Translations under genes and position numbers: made by a program | Source of the DNA: Shewanella yunxiaonensis | Lineage (GTDB): Bacteria > Pseudomonadota > Gammaproteobacteria > Enterobacterales > Shewanellaceae | Direction of reading: 5' to 3' | Assembly: GCF_018223345.1 (NCBI RefSeq) | Contig: NZ_CP073587.1 | Span: forward strand, 2,391,001 to 2,455,000 | Length of the DNA: 64,000 nucleotides | Notes under the pieces: generated by a model | Seen by the model: only the letters and a program-made list of their open reading frames with translations | Databases searched by the model: none | What the model was told of the DNA's origin: nothing | Part shown: one piece after another, positions 52,574 through 62,856 of the stretch | Numbering within the stretch: the stretch's first letter is position 1 | How the letters are laid out: each line of letters starts with the position of its first letter

Positions 52574-53576
52574 TCGGCTCGCCCTGCCTTACTTTGGCAA
52601 CATAATCCGGGTTAGCGATAAACGGACGACCGATGGCAATTAAATCGAATTTACCTTCGGCAATGGCCTGACTTGCACTGTCAGCGCTGTAACCACCAAC
52701 CCCCACCAGAGTCTGCTGATAATGATGACGCAAATATGCAGATGCCTGACCATCCAGGTAGTCAAATCGCAAGCTGTCATCAAAAATCCCCAAATGCACA
52801 TAGGCTAACTGCCGTTGTTCCAGTTGAGGTAACAGGTAATCGAATACCTCACGGTCACGACTGTCAGTGCCCATATTGACATAAGCACCGGGAGACAACC
52901 GAATTCCGGTACGTTCACGCCCAATGGCGGCAATAATTGCATCGGTAACCTGCAATGGGAAGCGACTCATATTCTCAGGGCTAGCGCCATATTCGTCTTC
53001 TCGGCGGTTACTGTCATTATGCAGAAACTCATCAATCAGATACGCATTAGCACCGTGAATTTCCACACCGTCAAAACCTGCTTCTATGGCATTTTCAGCT
53101 GCTTTGGCGTAATCACTCACTAACTGTTGGATCTCATCCACTGTCAGTGCTTTAGGCGTTTCATACTTCAATTCACGCATTCTGGGAACTGTGCCATCAA
53201 GCGCCACGGCAGAGGGCGCAACGGTGTACTCCCCGCCAAAAAAGTAGGTGTGCGCGACGCGCCCGGTATGCCACAACTGAGCGAAGATCAGGCCACCTTT
53301 TGCATGTACAGCATCAGTTACTTTGCGCCAACCTTGGATCTGTTCAGCGGTATATAACCCGGGAGTGTTTGGGTATCCCTGCCCATCGGGACGAATGATT
53401 GTGGCTTCACTAACGATTAAGCCCGCATCAGCACGACGGGCATAATAAGCGGCCATATCCTCAGTAGGCACCAATCCAGGCCCGGCCATACAACGAGTGA
53501 GTGGCGCCATCAATATCCGGTTTTTCAGCGTAATTTTGTCATTCAGACGATAAGGTTCGAACAAAATGTCGTACAT
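52533..53576 (-). CDS. nemA: Old yellow enzyme-type alkene reductase (NemA-like)
   Basis: A 347-aa FMN TIM-barrel oxidoreductase with APLTRCMAG, FAQLWHTGRVAHT, HGANAYLIDEFLHNDSN (His-x-x-Asn substrate-anion residues, Tyr donor region) and AIGRPFIANPD near the C-terminus. It reduces activated alkenes, maleimides or nitro compounds with NADPH. The ATG at 53576 has GAGGAA 6 nt upstream. It is divergent from a TetR-type regulator, with two operators between. Confidence 0.93.
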   Translation of the reverse strand: MYDILFEPYRLNDKITLKNRILMAPLTRCMAGPGLVPTEDMAAYYARRADAGLIVSEATIIRPDGQGYPNTPGLYTAEQIQGWRKVTDAVHAKGGLIFAQLWHTGRVAHTYFFGGEYTVAPSAVALDGTVPRMRELKYETPKALTVDEIQQLVSDYAKAAENAIEAGFDGVEIHGANAYLIDEFLHNDSNRREDEYGASPENMSRFPLQVTDAIIAAIGRERTGIRLSPGAYVNMGTDSRDREVFDYLLPQLEQRQLAYVHLGIFDDSLRFDYLDGQASAYLRHHYQQTLVGVGGYSADSASQAIAEGKFDLIAIGRPFIANPDYVAKVRQGEPTTAYSDEMLATLY

Positions 53577-53639
53577 GAATACTTCCTCAAAGGGCAAAAA
53601 CTAGCAGCCTCGACGCACGGTCAACAGCTGAGAATATTC

Positions 53640-53655
53640 TTGAATAGACATTCAA
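53640..53655. promoter_or_regulatory. TetR operator candidate 1
   Basis: TTGAATAGACATTCAA is a perfect 7-bp inverted repeat (with outer C/G giving CTTGAAT...ATTCAAG). It lies in the gap between nemA and the TetR gene. Confidence 0.7.
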
Positions 53656-53689
53656 GATAAAGTTTCTGCCGCGTGGGCGCAAGTTATTT

Positions 53690-53705
53690 TTGAACACGCA
53701 TTCAA
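53690..53705. promoter_or_regulatory. TetR operator candidate 2
   Basis: TTGAACACGCATTCAA shares both TTGAA and TTCAA arms with the first site, 50 bp away (about five helical turns), so the two could be bound on one face of the DNA. Confidence 0.65.
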
Positions 53706-53744
53706 TAATGGGTAAACTTATTACATCTAGTTGGATGAGATGCC

Positions 53745-54323
53745 ATGAGAAACGCTGAATTCGATCGAGAACAAGTGCTGCGTAACGCCATGTATGCCTT
53801 TATGGATAAAGGCTACAGCAAAACCAGTATGCAGGACCTGACCAAAGCCACTGGGCTCCATCCTGGTTCTATCTACTGTGCATTTGAAAATAAGCGCGGT
53901 TTGCTGTTAGCGGCTATTGATCAATATCATCAGGATCGCAGTGCACAGTTACAGCAGCTATTTGCCACCCAATGGCCATTTAAACAAAAACTGCAACGCT
54001 ATTTGGATGAGATTGTCGCAGAGTGTCTCAGTTGTGATGCGTCACAGGCTTGTCTTTTAGTTAAAGTACTCACAGAGATAGGTGAGCAAGATAGCGACAT
54101 TAATGCCAAAGCCTCTGAACACCTACAGCAATGGCAACAAACGCTGCAAAGCGCCTATGAACAGGCGATTAACGAGGGTGAACTGCCTCCACATCCTGGT
54201 GCAGAAGCATCAGCACAGTTTCTGATGATGGGGATATATGGTTTACGAACCTATGCCCATACGCATCCCGATGCACAGGATTTAAAACGGCTAGCGTCTA
54301 TGCTTACCCAACAATTTTTCTGA
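53745..54323 (+). CDS. TetR-family repressor (NemR-like)
   Basis: A 192-aa TetR protein. The N-terminal helix-turn-helix is FDREQVLRNAMYAFMDKGYSKTSMQDLTKATGLHPGSIYCAFENKRGLL. Cys residues in the ligand domain (ECLSCDASQACLL) could sense electrophiles, as Cys106 does in NemR. It is divergent from the OYE gene and likely represses both through the two TTGAA-N6-TTCAA sites. Confidence 0.88.
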   Translation: MRNAEFDREQVLRNAMYAFMDKGYSKTSMQDLTKATGLHPGSIYCAFENKRGLLLAAIDQYHQDRSAQLQQLFATQWPFKQKLQRYLDEIVAECLSCDASQACLLVKVLTEIGEQDSDINAKASEHLQQWQQTLQSAYEQAINEGELPPHPGAEASAQFLMMGIYGLRTYAHTHPDAQDLKRLASMLTQQFF

Positions 54324-54525
54324 TTAATTAGCCCTAAATCCGATACGGAAACTGCGCCAATGTCGGCCATTGTCACAGATAAGTCGAGCACAGGCCCCAG
54401 TATCTCGATCCTAGGTCGGCAAAAATATCGTTGCAGTTGACGACTGGTTTTTCAGCAATACCCAAGTCAAAGATTTATTAAACTGATCGGAAGTAACTGT
54501 TGGATTAGGTAGCGAGCAAAACGAA

Positions 54526-54548
54526 GAAAGGCCGCTAAGCGGCCTTTC
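54526..54548. terminator. Terminator after hpf
   Basis: GAAAGGCCGC-TAA-GCGGCCTTTC; in the leftward direction it follows the hpf stop by 22 nt and ends in TTTC. Confidence 0.8.
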
Positions 54549-54569
54549 TACAGGAAATTACATCAGTTT

Positions 54570-54929
54570 TTATTTGGAGAGATCCATTTCCTGGATGATT
54601 TCATGCGCAATTGGCGGTGTAGTGCAGCTAGGCTTTTCATGTAAGTCTGCCTTTAACTGACCTTTTCTATGTTTAAGCGCAGTTTCCAATTTTTTCACAG
54701 CCACGGCAATAGCCGGATACATCACTTCATCATCACCAGAAGCGGCAACTGCGACACCTTCATAATTAGTGCGGATATCTACCTGATGCTGACCATGTTC
54801 CTTCGCAATAATCACATCAAATCCGATTAGTCCGGGGAAATGTTTGATAATTTTTGAAAACTTCTCTTCCACATGGGCACGTACCGACGGTGTTACATCT
54901 ACATGGTGACCTGAAATCTGGATTTTCAT
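54570..54929 (-). CDS. hpf: Ribosome hibernation promoting factor
   Basis: A 119-aa HPF/YfiA family protein: MKIQISGHHVDVTPSVRAHVEEKF, and ALKHRKGQLKADLH at about 84-98. It binds the 30S decoding region and gives inactive 100S dimers in stationary phase. The C-terminal tail of about 20 residues makes it slightly longer than E. coli HPF (95 aa), closer to YfiA. No rpoN operon is near; it is a single-gene unit here. Confidence 0.93.
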   Translation of the reverse strand: MKIQISGHHVDVTPSVRAHVEEKFSKIIKHFPGLIGFDVIIAKEHGQHQVDIRTNYEGVAVAASGDDEVMYPAIAVAVKKLETALKHRKGQLKADLHEKPSCTTPPIAHEIIQEMDLSK

Positions 54930-54990
54930 AGGCTTTCCCTCTTTCCATTGACTCTTTTATAGAGCTTGGGACTTTTACAGGAAAACACAA

Positions 54991-55023
54991 GAGCCCACGG
55001 CGAATAAAATTGCTCGTGGGCTC
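54991..55023 (-). terminator. Hairpin after the chemoreceptor gene
   Basis: GAGCCCACG / CGTGGGCTC with a 15-nt loop, 38 nt beyond the stop. It has no good T-run, so termination efficiency is uncertain. Confidence 0.6.
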
Positions 55024-55060
55024 TTAAAATGTGCCGTTCGGACAAATAATCAGCTATTTA

Positions 55061-56632
55061 TCAGCTACGTTGCACGCTCTGCCGCCAAAACTGCTCAGAT
55101 AGATGACGAGTTTTAACTGATAGCCGACTGACTTGCTCACTTCGGCCTACAGCATCTTGTGTTTGCGACGCAATCTCTCCGGCGAAATCGCTGATCATCA
55201 CGATGGAACGGTTGATCTCTTCCGCAACCAAGGTCTGCTGCTGTACCGCTGCGGCATTGGCTTCGCTCATCTCGCCCAAACGGTTGATAGAATGCTTGAG
55301 CGCCTCAAATGCCTGATTGGCTTCTTCCGCTAAATCCACAGAGTGTTGTGCCTCACTCTGCCCCGCTTTGATCTGATTACCGGCAATCTGAGTGGTTTGC
55401 TGAAATTGCTTAATAATGTTTTCGATATGACTGGTAGACTCACTGGTGCGACTTGCCAGGTGGCGCACTTCATCAGCCACCACCGCAAAGCCGCGACCGG
55501 CCTCACCCGCTCTGGCAGCTTCAATCGCGGCATTGAGCGCCAACAGATTGGTTTGATCAGCAATGGAATGAATAACGTCCAGGACTTCACTGATTGCGGC
55601 GCTGTCTTTTTGAATCGATTCCACCAAAGAGGCGAACTCCCGCACGCGTTGATTGACCAGACCGATGGCGGCCACCACCTTCTGCAAACTGTCGTGGCCG
55701 GTCATGGTTGCCACTAAACTGGCATTCATCTCCGAGTTCGCATTTTGCACGTTACTGCCCACTTCATTAAAACTGGCGGTCATCTCAGACATTGCGGTAC
55801 CGGCCTGACGCGTCTGTTCGCTCTGCCCGTCGGCACGGTCTGCATTAGCGCGCAGAGTTTGTTGCAAATTGATACTCTCTTCACTGATTGCTAAAGCTGA
55901 ATCCGCCATGCGCCCGATGACGCCACCGGTTTCCGCCACTAGGTAAGTCATAGCCAACGACAACTGACCAAGTTCATCCTGACGGCCACAATAAACAGCT
56001 CTGGCTAAAGGGTCATCGATAATTTCTTTAGATTTATCAACTAATTTTAAGAATGGTGTCAATAACCACTGGCTCAACACCAACCAAACAGCAACCGCAG
56101 TAAACAATCCAACCCAAGGGGAAATCCACGCGGAGGCAAAACCGGCTAATAAGCTGATAAATCCCGAAAGCTGTAACCCGCGTGCAAAACCCAAGCTGGC
56201 AGGTCGCATTTCCGCAGGTTTTTTCCCAGCATTAATTTGCTCATAAATTTTTGTCGCGGAAGCGATTTGCTCTCGACTAGCGCTATGTCTGACTGATTGA
56301 AATTCATGAACTTTCCCATTTTCTAACACAGGTAAAACATAAGCGTTTACCCAGTAGTGACCACCGCTTTTAGTCCGATTTTTAACGATTCCCATCCATG
56401 GCTTACCAGATTTCACTCTGGTCCATAGACTTGCAAAAGCGGCTGGCGGCATATCGGGATGACGAACGATGTTATGAGGTTGTCCACGCAACTCTTCTGC
56501 AGAGAACTCGCTGATCTCCGCGAAGTCCTTATTCACATACTTAATGGTGCCTTTAAGGTCAGTAGTGGATAACAAAATACTGGTGTCGGAAAGTTGCTTT
56601 TCTTTTTGAGTAACGGGTTGATTTACACGCAT
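55061..56632 (-). CDS. Aer-like PAS chemoreceptor
   Basis: 523 aa. The N-terminal PAS domain (about 15-120: [59 protein letters not shown]) has the Aer pattern for FAD. Two short hydrophobic segments (about 150-195) form a membrane hairpin without a periplasmic domain. The signalling tip [37 protein letters not shown] is intact. No C-terminal CheR-binding pentapeptide is seen. It should sense redox or energy state. The ATG at 56632 has GGGAG about 10 nt upstream. Confidence 0.92.
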   Translation of the reverse strand: MRVNQPVTQKEKQLSDTSILLSTTDLKGTIKYVNKDFAEISEFSAEELRGQPHNIVRHPDMPPAAFASLWTRVKSGKPWMGIVKNRTKSGGHYWVNAYVLPVLENGKVHEFQSVRHSASREQIASATKIYEQINAGKKPAEMRPASLGFARGLQLSGFISLLAGFASAWISPWVGLFTAVAVWLVLSQWLLTPFLKLVDKSKEIIDDPLARAVYCGRQDELGQLSLAMTYLVAETGGVIGRMADSALAISEESINLQQTLRANADRADGQSEQTRQAGTAMSEMTASFNEVGSNVQNANSEMNASLVATMTGHDSLQKVVAAIGLVNQRVREFASLVESIQKDSAAISEVLDVIHSIADQTNLLALNAAIEAARAGEAGRGFAVVADEVRHLASRTSESTSHIENIIKQFQQTTQIAGNQIKAGQSEAQHSVDLAEEANQAFEALKHSINRLGEMSEANAAAVQQQTLVAEEINRSIVMISDFAGEIASQTQDAVGRSEQVSRLSVKTRHLSEQFWRQSVQRS

Positions 56633-56901
56633 CTGCTGATGTCTCCCGAAGCTGTTTTCATGCGCGGCAAGATGGCAAAAAGCCAACAGCTTTATTAGCC
56701 AACTTTGAAGTGCTCACACTACCAGTTATGTGAGTTAGAACAACTGCCATAGTGAAGAAATGCCGAGCACGTTGCAGATTTTTTGACGCATGACTGGCAG
56801 CGGCGTGGTGCCTATGGGAAAGGTGTCGCAACCCTCTGGGAAATAACCCGCTTCGTTTTGGTGGCGCTTGATTAAAAAGTGACGGGGTTCATTCTAGGGT
56901 A

Positions 56902-56931
56902 AAAAAACGCCACAAGCTTGTGGCGTTTTTT
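56902..56931. terminator. Terminator of the subtilase gene
   Basis: AAAAAACGCCACAAG / CTTGTGGCGTTTTTT, a perfect 15-bp palindrome with A/T ends. It works in both directions. Confidence 0.9.
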
Positions 56932-56942
56932 GACGACAACCG

Positions 56943-58496
56943 CTACTGACAGTTTTTACCTTTACAGGTTTTTCCACCGCCCGAGTTGCCACCCCCACTG
57001 TTGCTGCTACCGGCACACCCATAGGTCGCGATGTAATCATAGGCAGCTTTCGCCTGCACTAAACCAAACCCGGTATAATTGTCACGGCCGGCGGTACCTA
57101 AATCCTCGGCGGTCACCTGTAATACAGTGCGCAGCTCTTTATTGGTACATTGTGGGAAGTTGCTCCAAACCAGGGCAGCCACACCAGCGACATGCGGGGT
57201 GGCCATGGAGGTACCGTCATAGTAGGCATAATCTCCGTAACTAATGGTAACGTTGGCGCTGTCGCCAACATTCGCTAACATGGCAGCACCAGCATCGGCG
57301 GTAACGCCAACCGATGGGATTGAGGTCACCGTGTCGCTGAGCGTACCATTCAACATCCCTGTGGTATTGTTGTATATGATAGCCCCCACGCCACCGCCAG
57401 CCTCACAGGCCAACACTTTCTCAGCAAAGGTGATATTACCGCGTTGGATCAGACAGATTTTACCTGCAGCGTCACACTGACTTTCACCAGTACCACAATC
57501 CATGAGCAATCCCGACGCATTGCCGGTTGGTGAACCGTCCATACCCAAGGCAGCATAATCATGACCCGCGACTGTTGCAGAAGCGACTAAGGCTGTCCCG
57601 GTTGGTACAGTAGACAATACACTGACACCGGGTGCAGCCAGCTCAACCGCGCTGTTATATTGGGAAAAATCCGCATGCTGCTTGTCTTTATCAACCGCTG
57701 CCACGGAAATCACTGAACTGTAGGATGCAGGATAAGAGTTGCGATTGTTACCATCATTACCGGCAGCCGCAACACTCAAAATCCCAGAGGCTTCGGCGGC
57801 CGCAAAAGCACTATCTTCGAAACGGCTCTTAAAACTTCCACCGAGGCTCATATTGATGACTTTGGCACCGACAGCCTCGCAGTCATCCAAGGCAGCTACC
57901 AGTCCCGAGGAGTAAAATACGCCATCGCCATTAAACACTTTCACAATGTAGAGGTTGAGGTTTTTATTAGGATTGATGCCTATTACCCCACGATCATTGT
58001 TCACTGCGGCAATGGTGCCCGCGACATGGGTGCCATGATGCAGTTCGTCAGTACGCCAATCGCCAGTTTCAGAGCTACCAATACCATCGACCATATTGTC
58101 ACTGAGGTCCTCATGGTAATAGTCATACCCGGAATCGATAATACATACCTTCATGTTGCCAGCCTGGCTATCACTGACTTGATCCGCTTGAACCATAGGT
58201 ATTCCATAAGGCACCGTTTGAGACATCGGATAACGCTTAACATCTGGTTCGACATATTCAACGTTAGGATTATGAGATAAACCTGCGAGCGCTTGTGCGG
58301 GCAAGGTAAATGCCGCCGCATTGTGTTTTGCCAAATCCAGTTCCAGCTTAGCGCCCTGAGATTTGAGCATCGCGGCTACCGCGGGGCCTTTACCCTCTTT
58401 AAATTTTACGATGTAACGTCCATTGTCCGCCGCGAAAACACCAGAACACAGGGGTAATGCGATGACAGTAGCCAATAATTGATATAAGGCTCGCAT
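56943..58496 (-). CDS. Secreted S8 serine protease (subtilase)
   Basis: 517 aa. A signal peptide (about 1-22), an I9 inhibitor prodomain (YIVKFKEGKGPAVAAML, to about residue 90) and the catalytic domain: Asp in VCIIDSGYDYYH, His in ELHHGTHVAGTIA and Ser in GTSMATPHVAG. A PA domain is inserted between His and Ser (about 300-410: MDCGTGESQCDAAGKICLIQRG and GVGAIIYNNT). The tail is SSNSGGGNSGGGKTCKGKNC, a Gly-rich linker plus short Lys/Cys end. It is probably extracellular and degrades protein. Confidence 0.93.
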   Translation of the reverse strand: MRALYQLLATVIALPLCSGVFAADNGRYIVKFKEGKGPAVAAMLKSQGAKLELDLAKHNAAAFTLPAQALAGLSHNPNVEYVEPDVKRYPMSQTVPYGIPMVQADQVSDSQAGNMKVCIIDSGYDYYHEDLSDNMVDGIGSSETGDWRTDELHHGTHVAGTIAAVNNDRGVIGINPNKNLNLYIVKVFNGDGVFYSSGLVAALDDCEAVGAKVINMSLGGSFKSRFEDSAFAAAEASGILSVAAAGNDGNNRNSYPASYSSVISVAAVDKDKQHADFSQYNSAVELAAPGVSVLSTVPTGTALVASATVAGHDYAALGMDGSPTGNASGLLMDCGTGESQCDAAGKICLIQRGNITFAEKVLACEAGGGVGAIIYNNTTGMLNGTLSDTVTSIPSVGVTADAGAAMLANVGDSANVTISYGDYAYYDGTSMATPHVAGVAALVWSNFPQCTNKELRTVLQVTAEDLGTAGRDNYTGFGLVQAKAAYDYIATYGCAGSSNSGGGNSGGGKTCKGKNCQ

Positions 58497-58773
58497 CTCG
58501 TTCTCCTTCAGTACTTGTCGAAGATGTTAATTAACCGTTAATTATATGTGCATATTGTTCTTTTGGTGTTATAACCGCCAATCACGAAACGCGCAAGCAA
58601 TGCCGCCTAACATAGTTCCAATAGAAAAGTAAATCGCCATCCAACAGAGGAAAATTCAATTAAAATAAATTTAAAAAACTCTTTAAAATCAATAGAAAAT
58701 AATCAAACAAGACAAATATGCCGCTTCTGAGCTATAGTGCACCAACATTTATGAGTACATTTGGGAGTCAACT

Positions 58774-59217
58774 ATGAGCTTTCATGTCACTGTGTCATGG
58801 GAGACCAGCCCAGCCCCGGAAGGGGAATTCGTTCGTGATCATCAGATTCAATACGGTAGTGGTCAACGTATCGAAGCCTCAGCAGCTGCCGAATACAAAG
58901 GCAATGAAACTAAAGTCAATCCAGAAGAAAGTCTGCTCGCAGCCATCTCTTCTTGTCATATGCTGACGTTTTTGACAATCGCGCATCTCAAGCGGTTACC
59001 GGTACTGACTTATTGCGATAAGCCTGTGGCAGAACTTGGCAAAAAGGAATCGGGCAAAATTGCCATCACCCATATTTTTCTGCGCCCGCAAGTCACCTTT
59101 GCTGAGGGTGCTGATGTGGATCGCGAAACACTGGAAAAAATCCACGAAAAAGCTCACGCCAACTGCTTTATTGCCAATTCATTGGCCAGCGATACCAAAG
59201 TAGAAATTGAATTTTGA
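58774..59217 (+). CDS. OsmC family peroxiredoxin
   Basis: A 147-aa OsmC-like protein. The two redox Cys are in LAAISSCHMLTFL and AHANCFIANS. It reduces organic hydroperoxides. It lies in the SAICAR/YhfA-like short branch of the family. The ribosome binding site GGGAG lies 6-10 nt upstream, and a terminator follows at 59282. Confidence 0.92.
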   Translation: MSFHVTVSWETSPAPEGEFVRDHQIQYGSGQRIEASAAAEYKGNETKVNPEESLLAAISSCHMLTFLTIAHLKRLPVLTYCDKPVAELGKKESGKIAITHIFLRPQVTFAEGADVDRETLEKIHEKAHANCFIANSLASDTKVEIEF

Positions 59218-59281
59218 GCTAAACGATAAGACAACTGTTTATTTCACAGATAACAACAAACATTGAAATCGATATACCATT

Positions 59282-59307
59282 AGCCCCGCTATTTAGCGGG
59301 GCTTTTT
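59282..59307. terminator. Terminator between osmC-like and tricorn genes
   Basis: AGCCCCGCTA-TT-TAGCGGGGCT followed by TTTTTA rightward; it may also act for the convergent tricorn gene. Confidence 0.85.
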
Positions 59308-59311
59308 ATCC

Positions 59312-62300
59312 CTATTCAGGCCGAACCGGAAATGCTTCTCCTTGAGGAGGCATCACGCCTTTCAACGGCGGGACAGGCGCAGTCTTGAGTTTATCCTGCA
59401 GATATTCAATAGCACGTTGCAACTGGGCATCTTTGCCCTCAAAGGTTGCCCACGGCAAATTATCTACCTCAATATCCGGACTGATACCTCGGCCCTCAAC
59501 AATCCACCGACCATCCATCGCATACTGCGGGTACTCAGCCACCCGGGAAATGCCACCATCAGTCAGTCGATTACGACCGGATAACCAGACACCTGCACCT
59601 GCGGTGCGTTTACCAATTAACGGAGCAATTCCCAGGGCTTTAATGCCAGCAGAGAATGTCTCACCATCGGAATATGTCAGTTGATCGGTCAGCACCACCA
59701 GATGCCCCCGGAAACTCTGCTGCATATTCGGATTTGCGGTGCCATGCGTTGGTTGCCAAAACGCCCAGGCTTTACGCAACAACTTCTCGATGATCCAACT
59801 GTCGATATTGCCACCGCGATTGCGCCGCACATCAATAATCAACCCAGCTTTGTCATAGTTCGCATAAAACTCTCTGGCAAAGTTACTGATATCAGATGCG
59901 CCCATTGCGTACAAATGCAGGTAGCCAATGTTACCGTTGCTGGCAGTCGTGACTTTTGCCGCATTGTGATAGACCCAATCTAAATAACGCAATTGATTAT
60001 CGGCAGGTAAACTCACCGGCTTAACCACCGTTTTGTGACTGTTCTGACCACGCCGAATTTCAAGCAGGACCTGCTTGTCAGCCTGGTTACGCAGCAGTGC
60101 GGTAAGGTCCGCGATAGAGTTTACTTTGCGGCCGTTAAAATGGGTGATGATGTCGCCATCTGCGACATCGACACCCGGTTGCGCCAACGGCGCCGCCTGC
60201 GCTGGAAGTTCTGGATCATTACGATAGATATGACTGACCTCAACACCGTTCGCGGTTTGCATCAAGCGGGCACCTAATGCCGCCGGGTTGGGAGCATTAG
60301 GGTCATGGGCAAAATCACCACCGCGCACCTGAGAATGCAGGGCGTCCAATTCGCCCATCATCTGGGTGAAAATATCGGCTAATTCATAACGATCGGTCAC
60401 GCGTTCGAGCAGTGGTTGATACTTGGCTTTAGTTGCCTGCCAATCCACTCCACGCATATTTTTGTCAAAAAATGACTCACGATGCATCAACCAGGCATCA
60501 TCAAACATCTGTCGCCATTCTAACTGAGGGTTGATAGCCAACTGCCAGCCAGCGACCTGCACTTTGGCGTGATCTAAATCCTGACTGAGTTTTTCCCCCG
60601 CATCAACAATCAACATCTGACCGTCGGCGGTACCTTTAAACAGAAACAGTTTTTTACCATCTTCGGACAACTGATAGCCGCGCACATCACTGGCGAAAGT
60701 GTCGACTTTAGGTGATAGCGCATCATATTTGATAAATGCCACATTCTGCTGTTTACCATCAATACTGGATTGCTTCAGGTACAGTCCGCGATTGCTGATC
60801 TGCAATTGAGTGTAGTTACCGGAGGGTACCGGTACCTGCCACAACCGCTGAGCTAGCCCCTGCCAATCCACGTTAACCTTCACATCTGCATCTGACTTGT
60901 CATCAGCCACCTTGGCCGTGGTCAATTCATTTGGTTGCCGAAATGGGAATTGGGCATTCTTGTCGAGAGCCAGAGCAAAGATGTCTGCGCGCTTGTCAAA
61001 TACTGGCCCCATATTACGGTCGCCCCAAGGTGAATTGGGAGTACTAGTAAACTCGCGGTTGGAGAGGAAATATAGCCACTGACCATCACGGCTAAACGCA
61101 GGAGAAAATGACTCATATTTGTCACTGGTCAGGATCGCAGATTTTTCATTATCCAGCTGATACAGCATCACTTGGGGTCTTGGCGTTCCAACTTCGCTGC
61201 GGGTAATGGCTAAATAACGACTGTCAGGTGACCAGACAATATCCTGATATGGCCCCAGACCTTCATTATTGGTCACGATCATCCGGTTTTGACTGTTCTT
61301 AAGATCCAACAGCCATAAATTTCCCTGATAATCATCATTGGCAAGGTAACGACCATCAGGCGACAGTACCAGACTCATGCGCATGTTGTTACCGTCTTTG
61401 GTCAGCTGTTTAGCACCTTCACTGCCGTCAGCCGGATAACGCCATAGCTCCTGTTCACCGCTGGCATCGGAAATCGCATAGATCCATTTGCCATCTTTGC
61501 TCATCACCGCATTACGCAAACGGTAGCTACCATCATTTGCAAGTTGCACCAGCCGCGAGCCATCAGTCCCCGCAATCGCCACATGACTACGGGCAGTCAA
61601 CACCAGTTTGTTCCCCGAGGGGGCTAGATTAAAATCTGCCACGTATTTCAGTGGATTATTCACCCAATGTTCGCGGCGTTCTGGAAAATCAGAGGCCAGA
61701 TGAATGGTTAAGGTTTTATCGCTGGCAGTGGCAATGTCGAGCAGGTGGATATCGGCCCCCAACTGAAACACTATTCTGCCGTTATTCAGCGATGGGGATC
61801 GCACTTCAAAGTCTTGGTAATGTGTGAGCTGTTGCAGATCACTGCCATCACTAGCCATCGACCAGATATTGGCGTCGCCACTGGCATCTGACACAAAATA
61901 CACCCGATTCTGCCAGAACATGGGGGAGCGAATAGACCCTTGGTGTTCTGCAGCCAGCCGCTGTGCTTCCTGCTTTTGGCCGAGAGAGTAACGCCATAAG
62001 GTTCCGGCAGCACCGCCACGATAGACCTTGGCGTTATCCCCGGTGACCTGCAAGCCAAAACGCACAAAATAAACATACTTGCCTTGCGGATCCACCACCC
62101 CCTGCACCGCATCGGCCAATGGAATATCGTGAGTCTTCAATGTTTCAGGCTCGACCGTTCGCAACACCCAGAAATTAGAGGGGCCTTCGGCATTATCAGT
62201 GGCATACAGAACTTCGCCAGTTTGCGTCCAACCTTGCAGTCGTACTCGGCTGTTTTCAAACGTTATCCGTTTGGCAATACCGCCTGTCATGGGGATAACG

Positions 62301-62584
62301 TAAACTTCCTGCGTACCATCATAATTGGCGGTAAATGCCAGCATTTTTCCATCTGGGGAGATTTTGCCGTTAAATTCTTCAGCGGGAAGACTGGTAAGGC
62401 GATTAGCCTGAGCTGCACCTAATTGTTGAGTCCAGATATCCCCTTCGGCGGTGAATACCAATGTATTGCCATGAAGATCGGGCGCGCGGTAATAACCCAG
62501 TTCAGACGTTTCTGCCGCGATTGCGCTGCCAGTTATCGCGCCAAGCGCCAGCAAACAACAGGCAACGGATTGACGAAGTTTCAT
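59312..62584 (-). CDS. Tricorn-like S41 peptidase
   Basis: 1090 aa with a signal peptide (about 1-23). Two beta-propellers (about 30-680) with WD-like TolB-type repeats (for example SPDGKMLAFTANYDGTQEVYVIP) precede the C1 helical domain, a PDZ domain (about 770-860: GDIITHFNGRKVNSIADL) and the C-terminal S41 core. The catalytic Ser is likely in TYSDGETFSAGIKAL, and the His in GELDALHSQVRGG. It digests peptides, probably in the periplasm. It is convergent with the osmC-like gene. Confidence 0.92.
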   Translation of the reverse strand: MKLRQSVACCLLALGAITGSAIAAETSELGYYRAPDLHGNTLVFTAEGDIWTQQLGAAQANRLTSLPAEEFNGKISPDGKMLAFTANYDGTQEVYVIPMTGGIAKRITFENSRVRLQGWTQTGEVLYATDNAEGPSNFWVLRTVEPETLKTHDIPLADAVQGVVDPQGKYVYFVRFGLQVTGDNAKVYRGGAAGTLWRYSLGQKQEAQRLAAEHQGSIRSPMFWQNRVYFVSDASGDANIWSMASDGSDLQQLTHYQDFEVRSPSLNNGRIVFQLGADIHLLDIATASDKTLTIHLASDFPERREHWVNNPLKYVADFNLAPSGNKLVLTARSHVAIAGTDGSRLVQLANDGSYRLRNAVMSKDGKWIYAISDASGEQELWRYPADGSEGAKQLTKDGNNMRMSLVLSPDGRYLANDDYQGNLWLLDLKNSQNRMIVTNNEGLGPYQDIVWSPDSRYLAITRSEVGTPRPQVMLYQLDNEKSAILTSDKYESFSPAFSRDGQWLYFLSNREFTSTPNSPWGDRNMGPVFDKRADIFALALDKNAQFPFRQPNELTTAKVADDKSDADVKVNVDWQGLAQRLWQVPVPSGNYTQLQISNRGLYLKQSSIDGKQQNVAFIKYDALSPKVDTFASDVRGYQLSEDGKKLFLFKGTADGQMLIVDAGEKLSQDLDHAKVQVAGWQLAINPQLEWRQMFDDAWLMHRESFFDKNMRGVDWQATKAKYQPLLERVTDRYELADIFTQMMGELDALHSQVRGGDFAHDPNAPNPAALGARLMQTANGVEVSHIYRNDPELPAQAAPLAQPGVDVADGDIITHFNGRKVNSIADLTALLRNQADKQVLLEIRRGQNSHKTVVKPVSLPADNQLRYLDWVYHNAAKVTTASNGNIGYLHLYAMGASDISNFAREFYANYDKAGLIIDVRRNRGGNIDSWIIEKLLRKAWAFWQPTHGTANPNMQQSFRGHLVVLTDQLTYSDGETFSAGIKALGIAPLIGKRTAGAGVWLSGRNRLTDGGISRVAEYPQYAMDGRWIVEGRGISPDIEVDNLPWATFEGKDAQLQRAIEYLQDKLKTAPVPPLKGVMPPQGEAFPVRPE

Positions 62585-62770
62585 GAAGGCCTCTTATCCT
62601 TGGATGCAAAATAATGTAAATCAGTCACCAACTTAACAAAGGGCGAAGAGACATTCAGCCGCTTAACTGTGAATAAGTATTAGCAAATGTGTCGGCTCGC
62701 CTGCAGATTTACCAACGCGGGCAAGCGCCGATAAGACTATAGTGCAATAGCTCTGTGCATAAAGTTTATA

Positions 62771-62786
62771 TGTGATAGTTATCACA
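62771..62786. promoter_or_regulatory. CRP-type binding site
   Basis: TGTGATAGTTATCACA has the perfect CRP consensus halves TGTGA-N6-TCACA, 71 bp before the start codon of the SulP gene, a position suited to activation. The same site is 187 bp from the tricorn-like start. Confidence 0.75.
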
Positions 62787-62856
62787 TCAGGTGCCTTAGG
62801 TGGTCCCTAGAATATGCCGCTCATTTTTTGAGATATTGCCAGCAGGAGTCTGCACA

